This document shows, piece after piece, positions 35,099-43,129 of a stretch of 64,000 nucleotides of DNA (its first letter is position 1; the number at the start of each line of letters is the position of its first letter). This stretch comes from Providencia rettgeri (GTDB taxonomy: Bacteria > Pseudomonadota > Gammaproteobacteria > Enterobacterales > Enterobacteriaceae). The stretch covers positions 992,001-1,056,000 of the forward strand of contig NZ_CP017671.1 in the NCBI RefSeq assembly GCF_001874625.1, written 5' to 3'. A program made the position numbers and the translations under genes. Under the pieces are notes generated by a model, which saw only the letters and a list, made by a program, of their open reading frames with translations, had not been told where the DNA came from and searched no databases.

Positions 35099-36118
35099 TT
35101 AACTTGTGATTTTCCTTTTCTTTATAATCCTTATAATGTTTAAAACCAAGCTAGCAAGGATTGCTACAACCCCGCCTATAAATGTCTCATATACCCTTGA
35201 TATGGGAAGTAAATAAGTTGGGTTATGTAAAAATAGCGTTTCCTCAAGAAGAAGTAAAACAAATACAGTAATAGAGAAGGTCTTTAGCATGTAATTTAAA
35301 CGGAAAAATGTAGGGATAAAAAATATGGTTAAAGCTAATACAGATAAGTAAATATAAGTTTCTTTTGATTTTGTTATACTAAACATAGTGATGACAAAAG
35401 CTGCTGCTAATAGACTTCCTAAAAACCTAAGTAACGTAACTTTTATTATATTCATTTCTTTTGGGTGGAGTAACATAATGAATGTTAGAGGAGCCCAATA
35501 AGGTTTGTATAGATTTAGATAGTCGGGTATTGAAAGGCTTAAGAATAGAAAAAAGCTGAAAAAGAAGGCTCTTATATATATTTTTTCGTCACTATGATAA
35601 ATTGCTTTTGAAAATAACCCATTTTTAAACGCATGAATTTCATTGTTTTTATGTTTCAGTAGGCTAAAAATGACTAAACTAACGGCAACCCCCGAGAGAT
35701 ATGCCATTGGCAAGTCAATGCTAATAGAGTCTAACGTTGTTCCCATACAGGAAAAAATAATTAAAAATGGAAATGTGCGATCTAAATAATCATCTTTTTT
35801 GTAAAAAAGGTAATAACAATATGATAGGATAAATAAATAGATATAAAAATAAATGGTTAGCTTTAGTAGAAAACCAATTCCCCCACCAACGATAACCAAA
35901 CATAATAGAAAAAAGATGTAAAAAATATTGCTGCTATCAGGTTTTGCATCATAGACGATATTAGAGAATAATGTTGTTATAACGCCAAATACTCCACCAA
36001 TGGTGCCAAATAAAGAGAAACAGATAGTTGAGTTTACTATTGCTGCAATCAAAAATGTTCCGTTATTTCTAAAGTTAACATATTTTAATTTTTTATTAAT
36101 ATCTTTCATATTGCTCAC
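35099..36118 (-). CDS. FUSC-like (fusaric acid resistance family) membrane protein
   Basis: The 339-residue polytopic protein has two sets of about five helices separated by a short cytoplasmic stretch. The second set contains YWAPLTFIMLLHPKEMN, a basic RFLGSLLAAAF segment and RVYETFIGGVVAIL, which match the FUSC/aromatic-acid-exporter pore half. The long cytoplasmic domain of AaeB-type proteins is missing, so this is a compact member. Export of small aromatic or amphipathic acids is typical of the family, and the substrate here is unknown. It is monocistronic between a terminator and a gene-poor region. Confidence 0.7.
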   Translation of the reverse strand: MSNMKDINKKLKYVNFRNNGTFLIAAIVNSTICFSLFGTIGGVFGVITTLFSNIVYDAKPDSSNIFYIFFLLCLVIVGGGIGFLLKLTIYFYIYLFILSYCYYLFYKKDDYLDRTFPFLIIFSCMGTTLDSISIDLPMAYLSGVAVSLVIFSLLKHKNNEIHAFKNGLFSKAIYHSDEKIYIRAFFFSFFLFLSLSIPDYLNLYKPYWAPLTFIMLLHPKEMNIIKVTLLRFLGSLLAAAFVITMFSITKSKETYIYLSVLALTIFFIPTFFRLNYMLKTFSITVFVLLLLEETLFLHNPTYLLPISRVYETFIGGVVAILASLVLNIIRIIKKRKITS

Positions 36119-36564
36119 TCATTTCATTTTTTAAGTTGTTTGTATCATATTTTTGAATGAAGTTATATAGTCGGAAAACGTATTGTTTTTATGTACAAAG
36201 GTGCTTATTTAAATAATATTAAGCTAATTTTTATGTAAATTTTAACTAATTGGTAAACTTAATTGGTGGTTATTCTGTTGGTTCCTAAAACTGAGTAGGT
36301 TTTTTAACAGATAAAAATTGTTGCAGCCCACGATAAACAAGAGAGCATCGGTATGGGCCTCACATAGGTAAGCGTCAATTTTTACCTAATGACATTACGC
36401 TGGCAATATCACATATATCAGTCACAGTTATAGTGAGCTTCCTGAGGGGGATGTGAGTACAATATCGAGTACTCTTAAACAACACTCGGACAATGAAGTT
36501 GATAATAGATAGAGTCGAGTTGAAACTTAGGAGAGTGTTGAAATTAGCGGGCTTTACAAACGAA
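36119..36564. other. Gene-poor region left of the attachment site
   Basis: The first 130 bp are the A+T-rich leader of the FUSC-like gene. No frame of credible length or recognisable remnant is visible in the rest. Confidence 0.5.
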
Positions 36565-36588
36565 AACAGACGTCGATTGACGTCTGTT
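36565..36588 (-). terminator. tRNA terminator hairpin
   Basis: AACAGACGTC (36565-36574) pairs perfectly with GACGTCTGTT (36579-36588) around GATT. On the minus strand it follows the tRNA-Phe-like 3' end after about 10 bases and ends in TTTTCG, as tRNA terminators do. Confidence 0.65.
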
Positions 36589-36598
36589 AATAATGAGG

Positions 36599-36620
36599 TG
36601 GTGCCGGACTCGGAATCGAC
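36599..36620 (-). other. tRNA-Phe 3'-end remnant, candidate attachment site
   Basis: Read on the minus strand, GTCGATTCCGAGTCCGGCAC followed by CA matches the T-arm/acceptor end of tRNA-Phe (GGTTCGATTCCGAGTCCGGGCACCA) apart from two single-base deletions. The rest of the tRNA is absent, so it is not a functional gene. P4-like islands integrate into this part of pheU/pheV and leave such a copy. Immediately right of it begins accessory sequence with a doubled TTTGTACCCTC motif, as is often seen near P4-type attP. Confidence 0.6.
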
Positions 36621-36879
36621 TTTTCATTATAACTAGTTGTATTTAAAAATATTAATTGAATTTGATTTTATTTGTACCCTCTTTTGTACCCTCGGTCCGT
36701 TTGGTGGGTTTTGTTGAGCACGGTTGGGGCGATAGAGCGCAGCAAATAGATTGGTTTTTTGCACAGATGACAGGTGTAATTATAACGTATTCGAATCCTT
36801 TTTAAGTATACATTTAATGGGGATCATGTTCATGTTAATTGTTTCTAGTATGAATCATGGTATTGCCAATTTGACATGT

Positions 36880-36984
36880 TTAATGATGTCTTATTGTGTC
36901 ATTTTTGTTTAATTCCTCAATGCCTAATTCAGTTAAGATCCAACGGTTTGATATGTGCCATTGAATCCAGTCTTTTTTCTCCAG
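36880..36984 (-). pseudogene. 3' remnant of an unknown gene, cut by an IS1 remnant
   Basis: A 34-codon minus-strand tail (LEKKDWIQWHISNRWILTE, then LGIEELNKNDTI) reads as the C-terminal end of a winged-helix-like or island protein. It begins exactly where the IS1 coding remnant ends its homology at 36985. The rest of the gene is missing. Confidence 0.4.
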
Positions 36985-37119
36985 CGAATTGAGCGTGAAA
37001 ATCTGACGTTGCGTAACCGATTGAAACGACTTAATCGCAAGACGTTAGGGTATTCAAAATCATCTGGCATGCATGACAAGATCATTGGGACTTTCATTGA
37101 GCGAGAGTATTACGTTTGA
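36985..37119 (+). pseudogene. IS1-family transposase (InsB) C-terminal remnant
   Basis: A 44-codon plus-strand frame ending in TGA reads RLKRLNRKTLGYSKSS and MHDKIIGTFIEREYYV, which matches the C-terminus of IS1-family transposases (LNRKTLCFSRSVEIHEKVIG in IS1). No inverted-repeat end was identified and the 5' part is missing, so it is a relic at the island's left edge. Confidence 0.75.
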
Positions 37120-37235
37120 AATGCCATCAACCCTTTGGATACGTGACCCATTTTTTATAAAAATAGTAATCAAAGTGGAAGTAGGCTTAATTTATCCATC
37201 CAATATAGGATAAACTCAAAGTGATCAGTACTTAT

Positions 37236-37457
37236 TCAATTCAATGTCACACACATGACACACGCATAAGGGCCATCTCTGTCTTGGCAACGTTCAACAT
37301 AAACAGCTAACACGCCACGACAATCTGGCACCTCCTTACCAATATAATGCTCGCTATTACCAACCCATTTATACTTTCCCCCACAATAACGAGCAAGGCG
37401 AGAGCCTAAATGTTGCTGATGGATCTTCATTGCTGCGGATTTACGGATGATATTCAT
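37236..37457 (-). CDS. YeeT-like protein (DUF987)
   Basis: The 73-residue protein matches the DUF987/YeeT pattern of CP4-type islands: an N-terminal IIRKSAAMKIHQQHLGSRL, then YCGGKYKW and a C-terminal PYACVMCVTLN. In E. coli yeeT lies between a radC-like gene (yeeS) and the yeeU-yeeV (cbeA-cbtA) toxin-antitoxin pair. Here the radC-like gene is present 8 bp upstream, but the yeeUV pair is not found downstream, where only an IS1 relic remains. Function unknown. Confidence 0.75.
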   Translation of the reverse strand: MNIIRKSAAMKIHQQHLGSRLARYCGGKYKWVGNSEHYIGKEVPDCRGVLAVYVERCQDRDGPYACVMCVTLN

Positions 37458-37465
37458 GGTTCACC

Positions 37466-37966
37466 TCATACTAAGCCATGCTCAGCGAAAGAGAAGATTT
37501 GCTGACCACCGATGATCAGATGGTCAAGTACTCGAACTTCAATTAGCTGCAATGCTTTTATTAATTGTTGCGTGATAGATTTATCCGCTTGGCTTGGTGT
37601 GATATCGCCTGACGGATGATTGTGTGCAAAGATAACGGCAGCAGCATTAAAATGAAGTACTCGTTTGACGACTTCACGAGGATAAACCTGTGTGCTGCTA
37701 ATCGAGCCAGCAAACAGGGTTTCACTGTTTATCAACTGATTTTGTTGATTCAAGTAGAGCACAATAAACGCTTCACGCTCTAATGCTGACATTTTTAGCT
37801 GTAACCAATCCCTCACATTTTGCGTTGATGTAAAAGCAATACCCGGTTCACGCAGATACTTATCCAGTATGGTCAACGCACGTTTGATAGTACGTTGTTC
37901 ATTAGGAAGCAGTGTTAAGGTATTCGTATAAGTATTGATACTCTCCATCGTTAATATCTCCATCAT
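37466..37966 (-). CDS. RadC/YeeS-like JAB-domain protein
   Basis: The 166-residue protein has the RadC JAMM motif FAHNHPSGDITPS and the preceding segment LLKMSALEREAFIVLYL-type strand (read LKMSALEREAFIVLYLN). It is the short island form (YeeS/YfjY) that lacks the N-terminal helix-hairpin-helix of chromosomal RadC. A metal-dependent hydrolase or isopeptidase fold is implied, but the biological role is unknown despite the DNA-repair name. The start overlaps the stop of the DUF932 gene (TAATG). Two further in-frame ATGs lie within 21 bp. Confidence 0.85.
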   Translation of the reverse strand: MMEILTMESINTYTNTLTLLPNEQRTIKRALTILDKYLREPGIAFTSTQNVRDWLQLKMSALEREAFIVLYLNQQNQLINSETLFAGSISSTQVYPREVVKRVLHFNAAAVIFAHNHPSGDITPSQADKSITQQLIKALQLIEVRVLDHLIIGGQQIFSFAEHGLV

Positions 37967-38787
37967 TACGAGGCTAGTTGAAGCATATTTTCAGCCATCA
38001 CCCACAAGGCTCGGTTAAGCTTCACATCACCATCAATCCCATTCACTGAACGCGTGCGAGCGCGTTTACCTTTCGCATTTCTGCCTGATAATCCCCCTTT
38101 AATTAAATTTTCTTGCAAACGTTGGTACACCGTCCAAAGATCGTCCTTCTTATCTTCTACACGGCGTGGCTGTAATACTTGCGCTTCGGTCACAGGTTGA
38201 TGCGCTTCACCATAACGATATGTGAGAGCAGATTGAGCAAAGATGTGTTGGGCTGGTGGCGGTAATAATAGGGACTGCATGGCATCACGTTGCTCATCCA
38301 TGCGTTTAAATAGCCCTAACACTTCATAAGCCCCTTCAATCACTTTTTCCACCACATCGCCCTTGTGCGGTACACGCACCTCACCAAAGGTTTGTCCGCA
38401 AATTAAGCCATTCTGACAAACGAATCGGAACATCCCCGGTAACATCTGATAACTCGATGAGCCATCATGACTATTGAGTAAGATGATTTCAGGCACTAGG
38501 CTGCCCGTAATTTGGTCATGGCGTCTCAGCCGTAACAGATGCTTAGTATGATCTCGACGGCTGTCATCTCGCACACGCGTTTGGCAAGCAAAGAACGGAT
38601 AGAAGCCTTCTTTTTGAAGACTATCCAATAAGGTAATCGTAGGGATGTAAGTATAACGTTCACTTCTGGATTCGTGTTTTTCTTCTGAAAATACGCTAGG
38701 TACTGTGCGAAATAACTCTTCGGTAGTTAGCGGGCGGTCACGACGAATAGAGTAAGCATTGCCAAAACGGGAAGCTAAACGAGACAT
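37966..38787 (-). CDS. DUF932 (YfjQ/YkfF-neighbour type) island protein
   Basis: The protein has 273 residues from the ATG at 38787, which has GAGGAGAA upstream; an earlier start at 38802 lacks it. It has the DUF932 layout of CP4/P4-like islands: SRFGNAYSIRRDRPL, a YIPTITLLDSLQKEGF segment, RHDQITGSLVPEIILLNSHD and FVCQNGLICG. The family is plasmid- or phage-borne and of unknown biochemical role. The following gene overlaps it by one base, so both are made together. Confidence 0.8.
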   Translation of the reverse strand: MSRLASRFGNAYSIRRDRPLTTEELFRTVPSVFSEEKHESRSERYTYIPTITLLDSLQKEGFYPFFACQTRVRDDSRRDHTKHLLRLRRHDQITGSLVPEIILLNSHDGSSSYQMLPGMFRFVCQNGLICGQTFGEVRVPHKGDVVEKVIEGAYEVLGLFKRMDEQRDAMQSLLLPPPAQHIFAQSALTYRYGEAHQPVTEAQVLQPRRVEDKKDDLWTVYQRLQENLIKGGLSGRNAKGKRARTRSVNGIDGDVKLNRALWVMAENMLQLAS

Positions 38788-38882
38788 AGGGGTTCTCCTC
38801 AATAATTAAACTGATAAATCATTCGATAAATGGATTAAATGAAGATTGCTGGTGGGGGAAAGATAAAACCGTGACTGATAAA

Positions 38883-39317
38883 TCAGTCTATAAGGCGAAA
38901 GATTTGTGCTTGCTCGGGATGTTGCATTGCATAGTCACGAAGTTGGTAAAAATACTCTACCAGCACAGAACTCTCGGTTTTAAACGACCAGATGCTATAC
39001 ACCATTAGACAAACTGCGATACCGGCTGCTTCAGGGCTTAACTCAGCTTCATTTCCGTTATGCGGGTTAAACATTTGCAGGGAGGTTTCGAGCATATCAG
39101 GCCAGATAAATGCGCCGCCATTAGACAGCATACTGAACTCCCAGAAAGCATCTTGATAGCGATGACAAAGCTTCGCCATCATGTTAAAGATATCGCCTTC
39201 AATACGTTGCCAGTCTGGCACAGTACCAAAGTAAAAACGCCAGAAGGTACTACGACCACGGGAATTGACGAGGTTGGTTTTGATAACCGTTGATTCTTGC
39301 TCTTGTAAAGTAAACAT
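38883..39317 (-). CDS. ArdB/KlcA-family antirestriction protein 1
   Basis: The protein has 144 residues from the ATG at 39317 (GGAG upstream), chosen over an in-frame start at 39422 that lies in a terminator hairpin. It matches ArdB/KlcA by FWRFYFGTVPDW, FWEFSMLSNGGAFIWPD, MFNPHNGNEAELSPEAAGI and a final YFYQLRDYA. Family members protect incoming DNA from type I restriction. A diverged paralogue lies 240 bp upstream. Confidence 0.85.
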   Translation of the reverse strand: MFTLQEQESTVIKTNLVNSRGRSTFWRFYFGTVPDWQRIEGDIFNMMAKLCHRYQDAFWEFSMLSNGGAFIWPDMLETSLQMFNPHNGNEAELSPEAAGIAVCLMVYSIWSFKTESSVLVEYFYQLRDYAMQHPEQAQIFRLID

Positions 39318-39366
39318 AATAGAACTCCAATTCAGTCGATATTGATAGACAGTAATAAACAAAAAA

Positions 39367-39390
39367 GCCCTACACCTTGCGGTGCAGAGC
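39367..39390 (-). terminator. Terminator downstream of the second antirestriction gene
   Basis: GCCCTACACC pairs with GGTGCAGAGC around a short TTGC loop with two mismatches. The A6 run at 39361-39366 becomes a T-tract on the minus strand. Confidence 0.65.
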
Positions 39391-39557
39391 TTTCTCGAAA
39401 TGATAGGTATATTGAGTATCATTTTTAGTGACGCATTCTGATGATTGATTCACTAAAATAATATAGATATAAAAATAAATGTAAGTTAATTAATGGGTTA
39501 GTCTGATGATGCTTTTATAATGAATCAGATAATACGAAGGCGTAAATAAGGACGTGG

Positions 39558-39974
39558 TTAATCGATTAGATGGAAAATGGCGGAACGTTCTGGGTGTTGC
39601 GCCGCATAATCACGCAATTGATAAAAGCGATCGACGAGGATGTCACTTTCCGTTTGAAATGACCATAAACTGTACATCATCAAACACACAGCAATGCCTG
39701 CCGCTTCACAGCTAACGTTAGCCTCATTGCCGTTATGCTGATTGAATAGCGTAAGCTCCTCTTGATTCAAATCGGGATAAATAAAAGCGCCGCCATTAGA
39801 TAAAGTGCAATATTCCCAATACCCGCCGTGGTAGTCCTCACAAAACTGGCCCATGGTAGTAAAAATCACCACTTCAAAGGTTGAAAAGCCTTTAACGTTG
39901 CCAAAATGAGTTTGCCAAAAATGCGTGCGCTGGCGGTTGGAAGCGGGTGTTGAGATGATGGGTTTAAGTGTCAT
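39558..39974 (-). CDS. ArdB/KlcA-family antirestriction protein 2
   Basis: The 138 residues are homologous to the neighbour at 38883 (HFGNVKGFSTFE, YWEYCTLSNGGAFIYPD, FNQHNGNEANVSCEAAGI, FYQLRDYAAQHPE). They are clearly diverged, so this is an old duplication or separate acquisition. Most islands carry a single copy. Two variants might target different restriction enzymes; this is inference. Confidence 0.85.
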   Translation of the reverse strand: MTLKPIISTPASNRQRTHFWQTHFGNVKGFSTFEVVIFTTMGQFCEDYHGGYWEYCTLSNGGAFIYPDLNQEELTLFNQHNGNEANVSCEAAGIAVCLMMYSLWSFQTESDILVDRFYQLRDYAAQHPERSAIFHLID

Positions 39975-40010
39975 AAAAAAGCCCTTTTGTGGATGTTACG
40001 AAATAAAAAA

Positions 40011-40030
40011 GGCAGACCGATTGGTCTGCC
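40011..40030 (-). terminator. Terminator of the 72-aa membrane protein gene
   Basis: GGCAGACC (40011-40018) pairs perfectly with GGTCTGCC (40023-40030) around GATT. The adjoining A6 run gives a T-tract on the minus strand. Confidence 0.85.
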
Positions 40031-40063
40031 GTTATGTTGAATCTACATTGAAATAGTTGAGTT

Positions 40064-40282
40064 TTAGTGGTCACTAAATAGCCCGTTGAGTAGTCGTTCA
40101 ATGGCTCCCCCCAATAAGGTTGTGCAAGCAAGCGTCGCCCCAAGTCGAGCCGCTTGAATTTCCGTGTCGGAATACTTGCCTTCAAGCGCAAGTTGTTCAT
40201 TGACCGTCTTCTGGGTGTAGTAGGTGATAGACACCAGTGTCACAACACTCACAGAGGTGGCGATAAGTTTAAAAATGGACAT
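40064..40282 (-). CDS. Small membrane-anchored protein of unknown function
   Basis: The 72 residues have an N-terminal hydrophobic segment (LIATSVSVVTLVSITYY) and a second moderately hydrophobic, Gly-rich stretch near the C-terminus (ATLACTTLLGGAIERLL). No family is recognised. It is the last gene of a minus-strand group (unknown, YaaW-like, WYL regulator, lipoprotein, this gene) closed by a strong terminator. Confidence 0.6.
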   Translation of the reverse strand: MSIFKLIATSVSVVTLVSITYYTQKTVNEQLALEGKYSDTEIQAARLGATLACTTLLGGAIERLLNGLFSDH

Positions 40283-40339
40283 AGATTACCCTTTAGTCAG
40301 GCGTTCATTGAATATGAACGCCGAATAGTGTGTGAAAAC

Positions 40340-41389
40340 TCAGTATTGATATCGGGCGATATCCGGTTTTTGAAAGGATTGTGTTTGGTAGTAAAATAAC
40401 GCTTTTGCTATTCCGTTAATAATTTGAGGGGTTTCAAGTTTACCTTGATACGCCCATGCGACGGCATCTGTTCTTGCTAAACGGCTCAATGTTTTTTCCA
40501 TCATAGGGGTAAAATCCTCCTGCCCTTGTTTATCCTCTAGGTTATACAGAACATGCGTTAGAACAGGCTTTTCAGGGTTAACGAGGCTCCAAATAAAAAC
40601 TTGGGTGATTGACCAGTCGTGTGCATTTTGTTGTGCACGTTTTAGGTCTGTGATGTATTGCTCCGTGATTTGAATGGCTTCATTTTGCTGGTGTCTAAAT
40701 TGTGTTAACGCATTGGCATTGTGTTGCTGAAGCTCAGAGACCTTTTTCCGGAGCATTGCCTCGACATTTTCCGTTTGGTTTAACCACGGTAATAAATACA
40801 GGCCAACATCAGGGGCGTGGTCATTCAATGTCTCCGTTAACGTATTCCACGCTTTAAGCTGGCGCTCGGCTTCCTCTGACGGAGTATAACCGGCATTAAA
40901 TGCAATCGGTGTCGTCATTGCATAGGGCTGGTCAACATTGCCTTTGAGCAATGACCAGTCATGTTGGGACAGTGTTGTGATGAGCTGTAAAACCTGTGTA
41001 AGTCTCTGCTCCTCAAGGGTTGAATCTGTTTTCGGTGTTTCCGCATTGGCAAAGCGCGGTATGAATTTAGTCATACCGTCTATTGCCGTTTGATACCAGT
41101 TATTTAAATCGTGGTTAATGGCGTTTTGTAATGCCCCTTTAGCTAACTGACACTTATAGACCACCAAGGGCCTTTCTTGTTCATCCGTTAAGGTTTCCCA
41201 TGTTGGCGAAACACAATCTTTACGATGGTTGAGTACCCCACCGAGTGTGACACTGCGGTCGTAATCATAAATCAATCCTTGAACACGCAAAATGTCTTGG
41301 GAAACAGTCTTAGCAGTCGTTGAGGTTGCATCATCACATCCCAGCAAGAGTGCGCTGCTGATGCAGACGGTATAAAAAATAGTTTTCAT
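40340..41389 (-). CDS. Predicted lipoprotein of unknown function
   Basis: The 349-residue precursor has a short signal and lipobox LLLGC (Cys18). Asp residues follow it (CDD); Asp at +2 in enterobacteria usually keeps lipoproteins in the inner membrane. The mature part is Gln/Asn/Glu-rich and mostly helical, with possible coiled-coil around residues 210-260 (SELQQHNANALTQFRHQQNE). No family is recognised. It starts 10 bp after the WYL-regulator gene and is very likely cotranscribed. Confidence 0.7.
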   Translation of the reverse strand: MKTIFYTVCISSALLLGCDDATSTTAKTVSQDILRVQGLIYDYDRSVTLGGVLNHRKDCVSPTWETLTDEQERPLVVYKCQLAKGALQNAINHDLNNWYQTAIDGMTKFIPRFANAETPKTDSTLEEQRLTQVLQLITTLSQHDWSLLKGNVDQPYAMTTPIAFNAGYTPSEEAERQLKAWNTLTETLNDHAPDVGLYLLPWLNQTENVEAMLRKKVSELQQHNANALTQFRHQQNEAIQITEQYITDLKRAQQNAHDWSITQVFIWSLVNPEKPVLTHVLYNLEDKQGQEDFTPMMEKTLSRLARTDAVAWAYQGKLETPQIINGIAKALFYYQTQSFQKPDIARYQY

Positions 41390-41398
41390 CTTAATACC

Positions 41399-42076
41399 TT
41401 ATAATTTAACGAGTGATTGAATATATTGGTAATGGGGCAAGGCTTGAATAAACGCCTCTTCACATAACCGTTGGTTGAGGTCTTCACGATAACGAAAGCC
41501 CCGCGCCGTCATGACCACGTCTTGCAAGGCGATCACATCAAAGACATGAATGTGCTGCGCGATATCAGCGGCGAGATACCAATGACCGTGGTAATAAATC
41601 AACTTATACGGGGCGACGTTCGTGATGCTTTTTCCTTGGTGGGTAAATTGCAGTAAACGCCGTTTCACAATAGCTTGTGTGAGGACATAAAATCCCCCAA
41701 ACAGCGAAGGACGCTGCTTAGGTGGTGTATGGTAGACAATGAACGGTGAATCAATCGTCGGGTCGAGCAGAACCGTCAGCAGCTTCCTGTCTAAAGCCGG
41801 AAACAGTGAGGTGACATGCGTAATGGCGGCAAAGCGCAATATGTCCTTATCGGTACGAAAGGGACGCTGTGATGCTGCCAATCGATAGCCACCTTGGTGA
41901 TATTCCAAGTCCAGATATTGAAGGCGCTCATTAAAGTCACGCCGTAGGGTACGAGTCGAGACATTGAGCTCTTCTGACAGCTCGGATAAATAAACGGTTT
42001 CTCCTCGAAATAATTGACTGATAATAAACGCCAACCGAGACGCAAGCCGGTCATGGCGAGACACAGATGTCGACAT
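41399..42076 (-). CDS. WYL-domain transcriptional regulator
   Basis: The 225 residues have an N-terminal DeoR/YafY-type winged helix-turn-helix (VYLSELSEELNVSTRTLRRD). A WYL-like domain follows, with KLIYYHGHWYLAADI and HVFDVIALQDVVM. WYL regulators frequently control phage-defence or mobile-element genes and respond to nucleic-acid or small-molecule ligands. Placed between a YaaW-like gene and a lipoprotein gene on the same strand, it may autoregulate this group. It is shorter than the usual 300-330-residue YafY family, lacking much of the C-terminal extension. Confidence 0.8.
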   Translation of the reverse strand: MSTSVSRHDRLASRLAFIISQLFRGETVYLSELSEELNVSTRTLRRDFNERLQYLDLEYHQGGYRLAASQRPFRTDKDILRFAAITHVTSLFPALDRKLLTVLLDPTIDSPFIVYHTPPKQRPSLFGGFYVLTQAIVKRRLLQFTHQGKSITNVAPYKLIYYHGHWYLAADIAQHIHVFDVIALQDVVMTARGFRYREDLNQRLCEEAFIQALPHYQYIQSLVKL

Positions 42077-42132
42077 GATGTTGTCCTTATTAAAATAGCT
42101 CCGGCAAGCGGATAAAATGGGAGTGGTGGGCC

Positions 42133-42861
42133 TTATTGCGATAAGGCTTTTTGTCGTAAGTACGCCACAATGATGCAGGCGGGGACGGTGACGCGATAAG
42201 CGGGTCCCGCTAAGTCAGCGACAAGCCATGCCGAGCTCACGGCAAGACCAATCGGCCCAGCAATCAAGGAAAGTGCTCGGTGTGCGGCAAAGAGTGTACC
42301 AATGGTGGCAACCCCGCCGAGCGCATTAATCACACCAATGGCTGAGAGTGTGGCCACTTCCAGAGCAGCAATGCCTGAGGTACGGATAGCCGCTTGAACC
42401 GCAATCAAAATCAATTGTGGCGTGGGGTTGGTGAGGTTAAGTTGCATATCACGAGAGAAGGTTTGTAGCTCTTCTGTGGTCAGCTCATTTAAGCTTTTTT
42501 CTAATACTTTCAATAACAAATTTAATTCCAAGGTTTCGGTATTACCCTCCTTTGGATAATTGACATCAAGGTGGTCACAGACATCTTGTAAAATTTCACG
42601 GTACAACACGCCTTTATTACCTCGAACGAGACTCATCAAGCTGTTAGCCCCAAAGGCTTGCAGCTCAGCCGCAATCGACATCCAATATTGTTGGTGTTCA
42701 GGGTGGTAGAGTTGATATTCAGGTGAGCTGGTCAAGGTTTCAGTCCAGCGCTTTTGTCCATCTTTACTGTCGTGAGTCAGGACGGATACAAGTAAGCCCA
42801 GTTCTTCATTACTGCATTCACGTAAGAACGCTAAATCGGTATCTAATCGGTAAGTTGCCAT
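42133..42861 (-). CDS. YaaW-family (UPF0174) protein
   Basis: The 242 residues follow the YaaW/UPF0174 pattern: an N-terminal DTDLAFLRECSNEELGLLVSVLTHD block (two pieces), a central KVLEKSLNELTTEELQ region and a Gly/Ala-rich hydrophobic C-terminal region. That last part looks like two membrane-inserting helices (ALEVATLSAIGVINALGGVA, AGPIGLAVSSAWLVADLAGP). Function is unknown; the hydrophobic tail suggests membrane association. It is 57 bp upstream of the WYL regulator. YaaW homologues occur both in core genomes and in islands, and this is an island copy. Confidence 0.75.
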   Translation of the reverse strand: MATYRLDTDLAFLRECSNEELGLLVSVLTHDSKDGQKRWTETLTSSPEYQLYHPEHQQYWMSIAAELQAFGANSLMSLVRGNKGVLYREILQDVCDHLDVNYPKEGNTETLELNLLLKVLEKSLNELTTEELQTFSRDMQLNLTNPTPQLILIAVQAAIRTSGIAALEVATLSAIGVINALGGVATIGTLFAAHRALSLIAGPIGLAVSSAWLVADLAGPAYRVTVPACIIVAYLRQKALSQ

Positions 42862-42910
42862 CGGTGTTATTCCTTAGCTTGAAAAAGAGAACACCACGAT
42901 AACAACCTCA

Positions 42911-42929
42911 CCGGACAGGTTATGTCCGG
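42911..42929. promoter_or_regulatory. Perfect stem-loop upstream of the yaaW-like gene
   Basis: CCGGACA pairs with TGTCCGG around GGTTA. A T7 run follows on the plus strand, but no plus-strand gene precedes it. It may end an unannotated plus-strand RNA or act in the 5' leader of the minus-strand operon. Confidence 0.4.
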
Positions 42930-43129
42930 CTATTTGACTTTTTTTCGGAGGAAAAATGAAGGGAAATGACAGGGTGTGTCACAAAAGAGTTATATCATTT
43001 TGATATGTATGCTATTTCATATGTCATAACAGTACTGTATATTTGAAATTTTCTTGAGTTAACACCAACTTAAAAGACTGGGATAAACCAACCATGAGGA
43101 AATTCTAAATAACTAGTCTATTATGCTCA

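Noticed and set aside
36599-36620. Functional tRNA-Phe gene
   Set aside because: Only the 3' end is present, with two deletions; no D-arm, anticodon arm or 5' acceptor strand follows.
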